Assembly: GCA_911728435.2 (NCBI GenBank)
Contig: OU452205.1
Coordinates: forward strand, 19,276,080-19,340,079
Reading direction: 5' to 3'
Origin: Apoderus coryli
Lineage: Eukaryota; Arthropoda; Insecta; Coleoptera; Attelabidae
Length of the DNA stretch: 64,000 bases
Shown here one piece after another: positions 51,101-54,437 of the stretch (within the stretch, counting starts at the first letter, position 1; every line of letters begins with the position of its first letter). The notes beneath the pieces were generated by a model, which did not search any database, had not been told where the DNA came from, and saw only the letters and a list, made by a program, of their open reading frames with translations. The translations under genes were made by a program, and so were the position numbers.

Positions 51101-53680
51101 CATCGATATCTCGTTATTTAACAGTATGTGTGTCTGTATGTATTCTACTACTACTTATTTATGTATAAAATGACCAAAAAGAAGTATTTCCGGTGAAATT
51201 AAAAAAAAATTTTTTTTCATGAAACTAATAGTCGTATACATATATTACATATGATATGGAGAGCTAAAAAAGGGTCAAAAACGAAATAAAAATGTTTCCC
51301 AAATATACCAGAAAAATTAGCTAATTATAAAGAACCTGGATGTAAGGTAAGTAACCTAAAAAATGCAGCATAAAACTTTTATTTACATAGGCGTGCGTAA
51401 ATAGTAGAAAAAGGGGTAAAATAAAAAAAAATAAAATGTAAAAAATTTTATATTTAACTAGTTGAATTGGTGTTAAAAATACACGACAAAAATTAATGTA
51501 CCATAGGCGTCCGTGAAAATTCTATAAAAGGGTTAGAAAAAATTTGTATCCGTGATAACTCAAAAACCACTTAACGGATTTTAACCACATTTGGTACCAA
51601 AATACTACAGAATATTTATAGGTGGTGATTAACATTGAGCGTAGGCAAGGGGTTTAAAAGAGGGTTCAAAAATTTTAAAAATCATAGTTCTTAAACTTAT
51701 CCGAAATATTGAATAATTTTTCATAGTTGTGATAGAATATAACCTAAAAAATGGTACATAAAAGAATTGGTTCACACAGGCGTTCGAAAATAGTCTAAAA
51801 AAAGGGTCAAAAACGAAAAAAAAAATGCTTCCCAAATATACCAGAATAATTGGCTAATTAATATAGCTTTGATATAAGATAACCTAAAAATGCAGCATAA
51901 AATTTTTATTTACATAGGAGTTCTTAAAAAGTAGAAAAAGGGGTAAAATAAAAAAAAATTAAATGGAAAAATTTTTATAACTAGTTGAATTGGTGTTAAA
52001 AATACACGACAAAAATTAATGTACCATAGGCGTCCGTGAAAATTCGATAAAAGCGTCAGAAAAGTTTTTTATCCGTGATAACTCAAAAACCACTAGACGG
52101 ATTTTAACCACATTTGGTACGAAAATACTACAGGATATTTATAGGTGGTGATTAACATTGAGCGTAGGCAAGGGGTTTAAAAGAGGGTTCAAAAATTTTA
52201 AAAATCATATTTCTTAAACTTATCCGAAATATTGAATAATTTTTTGTGCTTATAATTAAACATAACCTAAAATATTTAACCTAAACAATTAGACCACATT
52301 GACATTCGAAAAAAGTGTAAAATGGGGTAAAAAGGTTAGAAAAAACGAATTTCTTAAACATAGCAGAAATATTGACTAGTTATTTATAGTTTTGATAGAG
52401 TATAACCTAAAAAATGAGTTATAAATAACTTGTTTTCATAGGCGTTCATAAATACTGTAAAAGGGGTCAAAATAAAAAAATATATACTTCCTAAACTTAT
52501 TCGGAATACGGAATAATTTTTCGTAGTTGTGATAGAATATAACCTAAAAAATGTTACATAAATGAACTGGTTTACACAAGCGTTCGAAAAAGGGTGAAAA
52601 ACGAAAAAAAAATGTTTTTACAAATATAACAGAAAAATTGGCTACTTATATATAGCTTTGATATAAGATAACCTACAACATGCAGCATAACAATTTTGTT
52701 TACATAGGAGTTCGTAAATAGTAGAAAGGGGGGCAAAATAAATTTTATAATAAAACTAAAAAAATCAATTATTTTGCGTAGAAGAACTTGGCCTAGAAGA
52801 TCTGAAATATAAAATATGTACGTATAAATAGTGCCTCCAAAGAGAAGAAAAATGAACAAAACCCGATACTTAAAAAAAATAGCTGATGTCTAAAACAAAA
52901 CAAAAATGTATTAAATTTAGATAAATGACAAAAAGGTCATAAGATTATTACTTTTACACTTAAATATGGAGAGCTATTCGTGCCTCGAGGGCAACAGTTT
53001 ATTTTTTAAGAGCGTCTATTTGCAAATTATTAAAATAAAGCTGTAATTTAACTTTTTTGTTTTTAAATAGAAATAAAATTAATTAAAATGACAACGAAAC
53101 GGCCAGTCTGGTAGTATGAACTCTTGTTACATCATGTAACAATCAAGTCGTAAATAAAGTCTCCGCTAGGGATTTTGTCGTGCCTATTTAAAAGAAACGG
53201 TTGGGTGAAAGCATGGTTGTGTGAAACAAATTTGCAATATATCGTCTTGTTTTGCTGATTTTTGAGAACAAGTGTAAGAGCTAATCATCTTTTCGTTTAA
53301 AATTATGCAGTAAAAAAGTATGATAAATTCAATTCAAATTTAATGTAAACATTCGTGCATGTGTTTTGTTTTTTTGTATATCACGGAATAGTTCAATATA
53401 ATTTTCTTTTGGAACAAAAATTGAGTTACGTACGCATATAATATTTTCTAAAAGTATATATTTGTATTTTTAGTATCTCTAAGCATGTTTGGCATAACTG
53501 CTATAATATCTACAATTAAATATGGGTCAAATCTTGAGCCAAGTATACTGGCAACGTTATCTTCTTCTCCAGCCTTACACATAGCTGCCTTGTTAGCAGC
53601 ATTACAACTCTGCCTTACTTCTGCTGTCAGCAATAATGCGTTATACCAAAATCTGGAAGACTGCCTAAATATTTCGCAAG
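13672..53680 (+). CDS. AAAP (Aa_trans) family amino acid transporter, exons 1-5, gene incomplete at 3' end
   Basis: Five exons join in phase to encode about 323 residues of a multi-pass membrane transporter. The order of features fits the amino acid/auxin permease family (vacuolar/lysosomal AVT-like and SLC36-like branches): a ~20-residue cytosolic N terminus; TM1 ending VVALSKTVIDCGYYG; TM2 with SLLGKCW; the loop YPYSALAEVTYGK; TM3 ending GGGIPNLLLASQNLQ; further helices; then the diagnostic segment NAFGILAFQFDIHPTILTIQ, with the family FGxxxFxFxxHxxxxxIQ pattern. Exon 5 covers TM segments to LTSAVSNNALYQNLED. Family members have about 450-500 residues, so roughly a third is missing; I found no further exon before 64,000. 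The expected role is proton- or sodium-coupled amino acid movement across the plasma or endolysosomal membrane. Substrate cannot be told. The family is expanded in aphids. Confidence 0.88.
13903..14136 (+). CDS. Transporter exon 2 (TM2-TM3)
   Basis: The acceptor atatttag|GATATT and donor CTCCTCG|GTGAGT give 234 bp, phase 1 to phase 1. It encodes GYYGILVIVIVCSIQIYTAS, a hydrophilic loop with LFPKIKGKIRYPYSALAEV, and the third helix ending GGGIPNLLL. A CR1-like LINE is inserted only ~140 bp past the donor. Confidence 0.88.
14616..17450 (-). pseudogene. LINE ORF2: endonuclease and reverse transcriptase, one premature stop
   Basis: Residues 1-104 hold the start of an APE-like endonuclease (RVGHLNTRSI, then FFAVSETWLN and DRDGRGGGLGIFIK), followed by an in-frame TGA after TEAFEQL. 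The same frame continues for ~838 residues: the rest of the endonuclease (TGDFNVNML, then SVTDHCVVACN); the RT with motif A ILLDYSKAFDTID, motif B GVPQGSILGPLLFSLYISD and motif C HHYADDTQAF; and the C-terminal CR1/jockey region (RLQRIQNSYFRFAFGIRKF). The enzyme would nick DNA and prime cDNA synthesis from the LINE RNA. Apart from the stop I see no lost motif. Confidence 0.88.
17536..18465 (-). pseudogene. LINE ORF1: PHD finger and coiled coil, one premature stop
   Basis: An N-terminal PHD-type Cys4-His-Cys3 finger (CASCRQSIAKSSNKIQCSG, then CSRWYHKSCSGL and WICPDC) is followed by a linker, an in-frame TAG after MVEDLK, a heptad coiled coil (KENRKLKKEHTALTERVMEL) and an RNA-binding-like C-terminal domain. 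PHD-bearing ORF1 proteins are known from CR1-group LINEs and are thought to coat the element RNA. It is part of the LINE, not a host chromatin protein: the spacing to ORF2 (85 bp) and same-strand order show this. Confidence 0.85.
18870..20030 (+). mobile_element. LINE relic with craniofacial-development-protein-2-like RT tail
   Basis: Plus-strand frames carry the C-terminal half of a reverse transcriptase: GVKQGC near 18,880; a clean frame at 19,210-19,767 with LSYLGSIIAANPNID, RVYNDIVVPVLTYSCE, then CLRRILGIKCQDRRTNISVL; and GSRNQGGLQKTYKDVLK. It ends with a zinc-finger-like CEFCDKIEDR near 19,950 and an RIGLFSHLRVH-like trace in a shifted frame. This block order is typical of a LINE family often misannotated as craniofacial development protein 2. 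Many stops and frame changes mean it is dead. It is a different family from its CR1-like neighbour. Confidence 0.75.
21531..22875. repeat. Inverted repeat pair inside the pogo-like relic
   Basis: About 45 bp near 21,531-21,585 (with agaataagtaagcttcgcta, then accagaagttta) recur inverted near 22,820-22,870 (with taaacttctggttagcgtag). It may mark the ends of a ~1.3-kb element nested in the pogo copy. No transposase is recognised inside it. Confidence 0.5.
21995..22350 (+). mobile_element. Helentron-like fragment (5' part)
   Basis: The sequence resembles the 5' half of the elements at 41.7, 51.1 and 54.2 kb: atatatgtatatgggg, then a 'ttccccggaaaat' tract, a short gtctgtat block, an 'aaaaccacttgaaaaatttggcacaaaaatac' type tract and 'gattaacttgggcg'. 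It stops within the first repeat unit and has no 3' end. Confidence 0.6.
23149..23836. other. Gene-free stretch
   Basis: AT-rich with no exon or recognisable element. It lies between the pogo-like relic and dispersed-repeat copy 2. Confidence 0.4.
23837..24032 (-). repeat. Dispersed repeat, copy 2
   Basis: Direct-orientation copy of 715-910. It keeps the open minus-strand peptide start (MTILLFGVHATMRRIVAGVL) and the ggcaatgctgtattg end. The family is unknown. Confidence 0.6.
24168..25060 (+). mobile_element. Mariner-like transposase relic with palindromic end
   Basis: Plus-strand frames hold an N-terminal HTH region (EIIYIYGSENRYTRRTSVVF, then ARHPGENTSNLYVLGLVRRF), then LSEDDYARWMPF and NICFSNESTFF (about 24,455-24,575), then a core segment (SVGAGILVDEIIGLISIEEN, about 24,622-24,690). 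The C-terminal RSPDLAPLDIFL...LKTEVYKTQ is found twice: inverted at 24,775-24,877 and in plus orientation at 24,912-25,015. It is a decayed IS630/mariner-type transposase with several frame changes, whose end has been duplicated as a palindrome. Confidence 0.7.
24775..25015. repeat. Near-perfect ~103-bp inverted repeat (palindromic mariner piece)
   Basis: Arms 24,775-24,877 and 24,912-25,015 are separated by ~34 bp. Each arm contains the C-terminal mariner segment (gatcttcgcgaccactcttg and its complement). Only a few mismatches separate the arms, so the duplication is recent or maintained. Confidence 0.85.
25061..25615. other. Intron 2, 3' end
   Basis: Unique AT-rich intronic sequence with no element recognised. 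It ends in the acceptor aaatttttag before exon 3. Confidence 0.5.
25616..25748 (+). CDS. Transporter exon 3
   Basis: The acceptor tttttag|CTTCCC completes the split Ala codon from exon 2 (G|CT). The donor is GATCTGAA|GTAAGT (phase 2). It encodes SQNLQLVGLRISNNSFNVSF plus the helix CYWIIILGICLCPVLWLGSP and KDLK. A TM helix followed by SPKD is usual at this point in Aa_trans proteins. Flanking introns are 11.5 and 12.2 kb. Confidence 0.87.
25749..26290 (-). other. Intron 3 start, with a mariner-like N-terminal trace
   Basis: On the minus strand at about 26,135-26,035 a frame reads PRSGRARTNYVRVAEVPQYY, resembling the linker after the HTH of mariner-like transposases (RSGRPRT type). Nothing else is recognised. 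Confidence 0.4.
26292..27028 (-). mobile_element. Mariner-like relic with long inverted repeats
   Basis: Arms of about 200 bp (26,292-26,505 and 26,840-27,028) are inverted copies sharing aggttggaa, tcaaccttatg, ttttgacacataa, gatagcgc and attggtatagg words. Inside, on the minus strand at about 26,745-26,595, is the transposase C-terminal trace ARSPDLSPLDYSL, then NIEDLKIRIKEV, with stops. The unit is an internally deleted, decayed element. Confidence 0.65.
27029..27480. other. Gene-free intronic stretch
   Basis: Moderately GC-richer than its surroundings. It may be upstream LINE-derived sequence, but no motif is readable. Confidence 0.35.
27481..28230 (+). mobile_element. LINE 3' end relic
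   Basis: A frame at 27,522-27,830 ends ILWDYLFYALPEYVENC, a stop, NHNAFKTQLNELLIHNAFF, resembling the extreme C terminus of CR1/jockey-like ORF2 proteins (LWNSLP...FK..L...L). A ~400-bp AT-rich 3' UTR follows, with a 9-bp perfect hairpin at 28,096-28,116 (gtttgtctg taa cagacaaac) and an aataaa at about 28,213. Confidence 0.55.
28351..29270. mobile_element. Foldback (long-TIR) element, 0.92 kb
   Basis: Arms of about 340 bp (28,351-28,700 and 28,925-29,270) are inverted copies. Shared words include cacagcttcctgttaattatg, tgatatttaaaggtatttatg and gaagactaaaaa(c/g)gcatacact. The ~220-bp centre is AT-rich and non-coding. This is a MITE-like or foldback structure. I cannot define a target duplication or family. 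Confidence 0.75.
29608..30009. mobile_element. Foldback (MITE-like) element, 402 bp
   Basis: Almost the whole unit is an inverted repeat. The outer arms start tggttcagatagataaaaaa and end with its complement. Inner arms share gtttgtctct-type and caaagtttactagttatttt-type words. The unpaired centre is short. It would fold into a ~190-bp hairpin if transcribed. No coding content. Confidence 0.8.
30010..31438. other. Largely unique intronic sequence
   Basis: AT-rich DNA with aphid-like taggta/tacctaat words and no element recognised. Downstream exons of the minus-strand SAM-like gene would lie here or further left, but I could not identify one. Confidence 0.4.
31439..31502 (-). CDS. Candidate first coding exon of a SAM-domain-like gene, antisense in intron 3
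   Basis: On the minus strand an ATG at 31,502 opens 21 codons plus one base, followed by a strong donor (CTCG|GTAAGT). The peptide MEETKEILISWNLGELVVTF resembles the opening of SAM domains (xLxxWxLxxLVxxF), which in many hemipteran proteins are coded from a short first exon like this. About 400 bp upstream (31,503-31,900) are less AT-rich and may hold a promoter. The next exon was not found, so this is a candidate only. A chance ATG plus donor is the alternative. Confidence 0.4.
31503..32731. other. Unique intronic sequence, possible promoter region of the minus-strand exon
   Basis: 31,740-31,960 is richer in G+C than the neighbouring intron. The remainder is AT-rich with repeated taggtaggta and ggtacctacc words, a compositional habit of aphid genomes. 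No exon or transposon is recognised. Confidence 0.4.
32732..34197 (+). mobile_element. Long-TIR DNA transposon (TA duplication), internally deleted
   Basis: Terminal words cagggtgtc and the complement g(a)caccctg are flanked by TA (32,730-31 and 34,198-99). Inverted homology runs ~215 bp from each end and resumes further in (about 33,000-33,120 against 33,730-33,880). In the centre a plus frame at 33,397-33,657 gives SLRSKVPGAKSSQKAVFERL, then LRQFNER, resembling the N-terminal HTH of mariner-like transposases. No DDE core remains. It is a non-autonomous foldback derivative of a Tc1/mariner-type element. Confidence 0.75.
34490..35060 (+). repeat. Minisatellite, four direct ~130-145-bp units
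   Basis: Units begin at about 34,501, 34,627, 34,770 and 34,900. Each contains gacaaa(c/t)tagac, then accacata-gagtaagacttgc and tacgagggccagcagc, followed by cacttgc..aactttagccaccttcat. They differ by substitutions and small indels. Confidence 0.75.
35215..35455 (-). repeat. Two inverted units of the same minisatellite
   Basis: Between about 35,220 and 35,450 two further units run in the opposite orientation (gttttgtgtctagtttgtca near 35,231 and attttgtgtccagtttgtca near 35,369). The cluster therefore forms a 4+2 head-to-head array with a ~160-bp unrelated centre. Confidence 0.75.
35563..37263. mobile_element. Long-TIR TA element hosting retroposon A
   Basis: Ends cagggtgagcag... and ...gagtagagccctg are flanked by TA (35,561-62, 37,264-65). 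Inverted homology extends about 200 bp inward: attctgaaaag, ttaaatgggatta, aacccacat, tatgcaaaaatat and others pair. The interior is AT-rich with no transposase. A 410-bp poly(A) retroposon is inserted at 35,780-36,189. It is a non-autonomous Tc1/mariner-type element by its TA duplication. Confidence 0.8.
35780..36189. mobile_element. Snapback poly(A) retroposon, copy A
   Basis: The 12-bp direct repeat TATAAGCAAATT flanks it (35,768-35,779 and 36,190-36,201). The first ~30 bp (from atatgaataaaactcgtc) recur inverted at about 36,094-36,124 (ending gagttttattcatat), after which come a ~34-bp tail and A31 (36,159-36,189). Near the left end, in minus orientation, is ctgatgat + gagg...cctc + gaaacatgt. 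No coding capacity. Poly(A) plus a variable-length duplication indicates RNA-mediated insertion. Confidence 0.85.
37264..37958. other. Intron 3, 3' end
   Basis: Unique AT-rich intronic sequence ending in a polypyrimidine tract and acceptor (attttttttag). Short open frames here do not resemble proteins. Confidence 0.45.
37959..38212 (+). CDS. Transporter exon 4 (family signature FQFDIHPTILTIQ), GC donor
   Basis: The acceptor ttttttttag|ATGCGT completes a split Lys codon (AA|A). It encodes a helix (SVCLVTSVFLLICGCLIS), the loop with NVPPITNYNP, NAFGILAFQFDIHPTILTIQ, a DMDNRSKLPW turn and AILGGFL. Exon 5 continues in phase only if the donor is the GC type: TTTTTGG|GCAAGT (phase 1). That gives GGFLVSLSMFGI across the junction, which reads as a continuous TM helix. 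Reading on instead would replace that helix with a hydrophilic tail. A Penelope duplication begins ~125 bp downstream. Confidence 0.87.
38916..40397 (-). pseudogene. Penelope RT and GIY-YIG endonuclease, minus copy (frameshifted)
   Basis: From 40,397 the frame reads NNKQLKILRADKTNKTVVMD, then PPKIYGLPKLHK, LRPIVSSIQTP, the catalytic motif A region YILVSLDVVSLYTSIP, and INGCAMGAAISSVIAQMVME, typical of the Penelope RT. A frameshift near 39,640 falls just before YVDDCI, the catalytic Asp pair. The linker and GIY-YIG domain follow (IPCVDCEGVYIGQPSQYLEN, with Pro where the plus copy has Thr), and another frameshift near 38,940 ends it. The RT N terminus is missing. Confidence 0.85.
40430..41287 (+). 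CDS. Penelope RT end plus GIY-YIG endonuclease, plus copy
   Basis: An uninterrupted frame of ~285 codons covers the end of the RT (AIPKDRVNDVLNSF, ETQNNNKINFLDVTLHKI), the thumb/linker (YTKPTWSSRYLNYHSSHP) and the complete GIY-YIG nuclease (SNIIYEIPCVDCEGVYIGQT, then LENRIKGH, LTNHEITTNHKFDF, RREFLEMVYIDK). The nuclease normally opens the target for priming. The RT catalytic core is absent because the copy is 5'-truncated at 40,398, so it cannot be active. Confidence 0.85.
   Translation, partial: VNDVLNSFNSYNERLQFTIETQNNNKINFLDVTLHKIHNEIKTEWYTKPTWSSRYLNYHSSHPSSQKRSVIIGLADRAIQLSDPEFRSTAIKKAKNALIKNKYPSNLINKIFKDRIHRMYNDASRNNQQNTVSNKYLSVPYIDGVSQQLSNFLKKYKINVCHKSYNLCSKYFSSLKTKTSKWKKSNIIYEIPCVDCEGVYIGQTSQYLENRIKGHKYDKKNKTALTNHEITTNHKFDFNNTKILKTENNKKRREFLEMVYIDKNQSAINDKKNLNNLSKIYTGIL
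41690..42650 (+). mobile_element. Helentron-like fragment, 5' half
   Basis: It starts near atatggacgttattagttcc and contains ttcaccggaaata, a short gtctgtctgtat block, caaaaaccacttaac, tttggcacaaa, ggtggtgattaac and gcgtaggcaaagggttt. These are the same landmarks in the same order as in the elements at 51.3 and 54.2 kb. It then enters degenerate repeat-unit sequence. The 3' end is missing. Confidence 0.65.
42827..43010 (-). mobile_element. Helentron-like 3' end, minus orientation
   Basis: The sequence ttgccctcgaggcatgaatagctctccatatttaag is the reverse complement of the 3' end of the elements at 52,997 and 57,188 (hairpin tgcctcgagggca preceded by atatggagagct). Homology continues to the gacatcagctatttttt tract. 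It abuts the plus-oriented fragment, so the pair is inverted. Confidence 0.65.
43011..43604. other. Gene-free intronic stretch
   Basis: Moderate AT content. It includes a ~200-bp patch (about 43,075-43,260) with more G+C and no readable exon. No element is recognised. Confidence 0.4.
43605..44245. mobile_element. Snapback element D (Penelope-type motif)
   Basis: Inverted arms at about 43,610-43,877 and 43,999-44,243 match almost exactly over ~190 bp next to a ~120-bp centre, then diverge with a deletion in the right arm. Each arm carries cctgaagaaggcat...(a/t)agccgaaa, i.e. ctgaaga + a + ggc...gcc + gaaa(c), the same architecture as in retroposons A-C. No coding content, A tail or clear target duplication. 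Confidence 0.7.
44392..44939. mobile_element. Unclassified 548-bp insertion with 8-bp target duplication
   Basis: ACAGCTTT flanks it (44,384-44,391 and 44,940-44,947). An uninterrupted paralogous site (one ACAGCTTT) exists inverted at about 53,020-53,060, proving that this is an insertion. It begins gttcgaaggg and ends ggattag. It holds two tandem ~81-bp units (about 44,475-44,555 and 44,556-44,637; both with gaagagcagtctcactcccc) and an AT-rich rest. No ORF, A tail or strong TIR, so the superfamily is open; 8 bp would suit hAT or P. Confidence 0.75.
44948..46279. other. Gene-free intronic stretch upstream of the copia relic
   Basis: It contains mixed AT-rich and GC-richer blocks (about 45,230-45,340 and 45,720-45,960) and an (AG)9 microsatellite at 46,013-46,030. 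Part may be the decayed gag/integrase region of the copia relic, but I could not read a domain or a 5' LTR. Confidence 0.4.
46280..47835 (+). pseudogene. Copia RT and RNase H, broken
   Basis: Pieces in order: EPTTLEEALEGGDSDKWEQA, then WVLKIKKEAD, YKARLVAKGYSQTEGIDYDE (46,316-46,603); the catalytic motif A region MDLMDVITEYLNLPLD near 46,640, in which the usual VKTAFL block is altered; LNKAIYGLKQSGRAWN (46,702-46,932); then YRNAVGKLIYLSQWTRPDIS and MRYLKGTIDKKLIYRK, IGYCDANWGSD (RNase H, 47,049-47,512), TTEAEYM, and ADVSTKP near 47,752. At least five frame breaks or stops. The order matches Ty1/copia pol. Confidence 0.82.
46280..48042 (+). mobile_element. Ty1/copia retrotransposon relic, 3' half
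   Basis: RT, RNase H and a 3' LTR remain. The 3' LTR starts at 47,869 (tgttaaaag) after the purine tract aggtggggt. Its continuation lies at 51,106-51,123, ending ttatttaaca, on the far side of the DDE transposon. No 5' LTR, integrase or gag is readable, so the copy is 5'-truncated or decayed. Confidence 0.8.
48043..51105 (-). mobile_element. 3.06-kb DDE-type DNA transposon, apparently intact
   Basis: Terminal inverted repeats of ~48 bp start cgatggctt(t/c)aaatcaata at both ends. Flanks read ATAT on each side (a 4-bp duplication; 2 bp is possible if the TIR starts atcgatggc). Within 300-450 bp of the ends the motif gacttacg-ggtattga or its complement occurs at least nine times (near 48,056, 48,230, 48,263, 50,666, 50,699, 50,800, 50,909, 50,948, 51,079), like the subterminal transposase-binding arrays of CACTA-type elements. 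One uninterrupted ORF encodes the transposase. Confidence 0.8.
48364..50643 (-). CDS. Transposase-like protein, RNase-H-fold family (DUF7869-like), intact ORF
   Basis: A 759-residue protein with no stop or frameshift. I start it at the ATG at 50,643 because a good acceptor (gtttcag) lies 9 bp upstream and the frame above it looks intronic. The first ~240 residues are acidic and low-complexity. A basic stretch (STQEKRKIRINRKRINQELR) and a cysteine cluster (KDKCDVCCQYEE) precede the core, which holds candidate catalytic acids in order: VITMDLQAVKV, ITIYSDGCTYQNRN, and GHTQMECDSIHATIERRL. This block order matches a large family of uncharacterised arthropod transposase-like proteins (DUF7869). 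The superfamily name is my inference; CACTA-like subterminal repeats and 4-bp ATAT flanks are the clues. A long AT-rich leader to ~51,105 may carry a 5' exon. Confidence 0.78.
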   Translation of the reverse strand: MGSRAKRMLQMCHNNAEKSMKVIKDNASISSVLDGNKENYLDFDIMNLPVDINVNDSFLNILDPCSSNTEGAGLHLEENVQSDQNIVSSFEELEVWKVVPEGVSTVLPDEVSKGPPEDVSTPLQKHLIDKYDLDDDLRKDVNTSFLESENGSISENANFEVNKNHNLESDGSRSAEDENQNPDELNNIMSTQEKRKIRINRKRINQELRMKGKFYIGYRRPQNQSNTFHDIQRKERKMGSPCISKFCGKSTKRKCSEVTETKREEIFTKFWQDLTWAQRQILVCNLVTKSEPKERKISEGENFRRTGTLKYNLKIDSHLVPVCKKMFLSTLGLNEWQVRNWVVKSKHGISDEKMEKPRVGIMSDRLPNKFMKKFLEGLNKLPSHYCRKDTTKMYLEQSFSNIRDIYKIYVESCKENNETVMCQNSLTKMLKKLNISIYQRKKDKCDVCCQYEEKNISEEEWNKHQRQKERAREEKTNDKKQALKGEYNVITMDLQAVKVCPSLMASSVYFKTKLCIHNFTIYNVATRQCKCYWFDETNGNLEASTFVSFIIDYIKRFLNNGKLITIYSDGCTYQNRNCILSNALLCLAAQMNITIEQKFLVKGHTQMECDSIHATIERRLKNKKIYLPSDYARICEESRTTSEKYDTEVVDYRFFTNFTKCQVYSSIRPGRKPGDPTVVDLRALKYCPQGEIFFKIDFDEDYEALPQRKNTNVDYKSPNYEPLHKERLRIKKTKFDHLQQLKPVLPKDVWAFYDNLPYN
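51124..51266 (-). mobile_element. Helentron-like 5' end, minus orientation
   Basis: Reading leftward from 51,266: agctctccatatcatatgta..., then ttcaccggaaata, ggtcattttatacataaata and cagacacacatac. This is the same 5' end as at 54,235. It is cut at 51,124 by the copia LTR and abuts plus-oriented repeat units at 51,267. Confidence 0.7.
51267..52997 (+). mobile_element. Helentron-like element, 5'-truncated, with tandem units
   Basis: It contains at least two ~523-bp units (anchor attgagcgtaggcaagg at 51,634 and 52,157) and then the common 3' segment (ggagttcgtaaatagtagaaa... to ccaaagagaagaaaaatg). It ends with atatggagagct, a 5-base spacer and the hairpin tgcctcgagggca, finishing at aacag (52,997). 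The last CTAG seen in the 54.2-kb copy is absent here. No protein is encoded. Confidence 0.75.
53005..53080 (-). repeat. Empty-site copy of the repeat interrupted at 44,392
   Basis: The reverse complement reads aaaaaagttaaattacagct, ttattttaataatttgcaaa, tagacgctctta, matching the two flanks of the 44,392-44,939 insertion as one continuous sequence. Confidence 0.8.
53081..53473. other. Intron 4, 3' end
   Basis: Unique intronic sequence with a short interrupted palindrome (ttgttacatcatgtaacaa, about 53,126-53,144), ending in the acceptor tgtatttttag. No element recognised. Confidence 0.5.
53474..53680 (+). CDS. Transporter exon 5
   Basis: The acceptor atttttag|TATCTC and donor CGCAAG|GTATGT give 207 bp, phase 1 to phase 1. 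It encodes the end of a TM helix (VSLSMFGITAIISTIKYG), NLEPSILATLSSSPALHIAA, a helix (LLAALQLCLTSAVS) and NNALYQNLEDCLNISQ. The LxxxxxxxS(S)NPLYQxLE-type end is characteristic of this family. The next exon should begin with two bases completing a G-initial codon; I did not find it in the remaining 10.3 kb. Confidence 0.87.
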
Positions 53681-53945
53681 GTATGTTCATTTAACGAAAT
53701 CAGTACTAACCAAAGACAGGCCGATATTTGTGGTTGGGCATTACTATGGTATTCGGAAGAGCAAAAGACTTGCAAATTAATTGGGGCTCCACTCCGCCCT
53801 GTATAACCCCCTTCTGTATAATTCTGAGAACTTTGTCAATATTAGTGGCTCAATTTTATTTATTAACAATTAATAACATACCTGAAAAATAATCTTCACA
53901 TTGTAAAATAATGCGGGATATAGATCACAAACTTACTCATAATTA
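53681..53945. other. Intron 5 start
   Basis: Unique sequence up to the left target duplication (TTACTCATAATTA, 53,933-53,945) of retroposon C. Confidence 0.45.
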
Positions 53946-54234
53946 CTATTGAATAAAAGGCGTCTACTCCACACCAAATGTGTACCTTTGGCTTAGACCT
54001 TGATATGCATATAACTATCTTCATCCTCGCCACTCGACATTTTGTTTGTCTGATTTGTAATCCTTAAGCAGCCGTCGTATTGTAGGCTCTTACCATTTAA
54101 TTATTAAAATTTAACTTGTTCCTCGAAGATGGTTAAAAAGAAAAAATTAAGTATACAAGTAACAAAAATTTACCAATGTTCAACATTTTAACTTCATTTT
54201 TATCTTCATTTTATTAATTTGACCAACAATTTTT

Positions 54235-54383
54235 AGCTCTCCATATCATATATGTAATATATGTATATATGGAGACTATTAGTTTCATGAAAAAAAAATT
54301 TTTTTTAATTTCACCGGAAATACTTGTTTTTGGTCATTTTATACATAAATAGTAGTTTTAAAAAAACGTCTGTCTGTCTGTCA

Positions 54384-54437
<54 letters not shown>

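Larger units (their letters stand above)
47869..51123 (+). repeat. Copia 3' LTR split by a transposon (47,869-48,042 + 51,106-51,123)
   Basis: The LTR opens tgttaaaag and closes ttatttaaca, giving the usual TG...CA ends inside a short inverted repeat (tgttaaa/tttaaca). Without the inserted transposon and one ATAT it is about 188 bp, small for a copia LTR but plausible. The word after the end (gtatgtgtg) belongs to the rolling-circle fragment into which the copia element had inserted. Confidence 0.6.
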
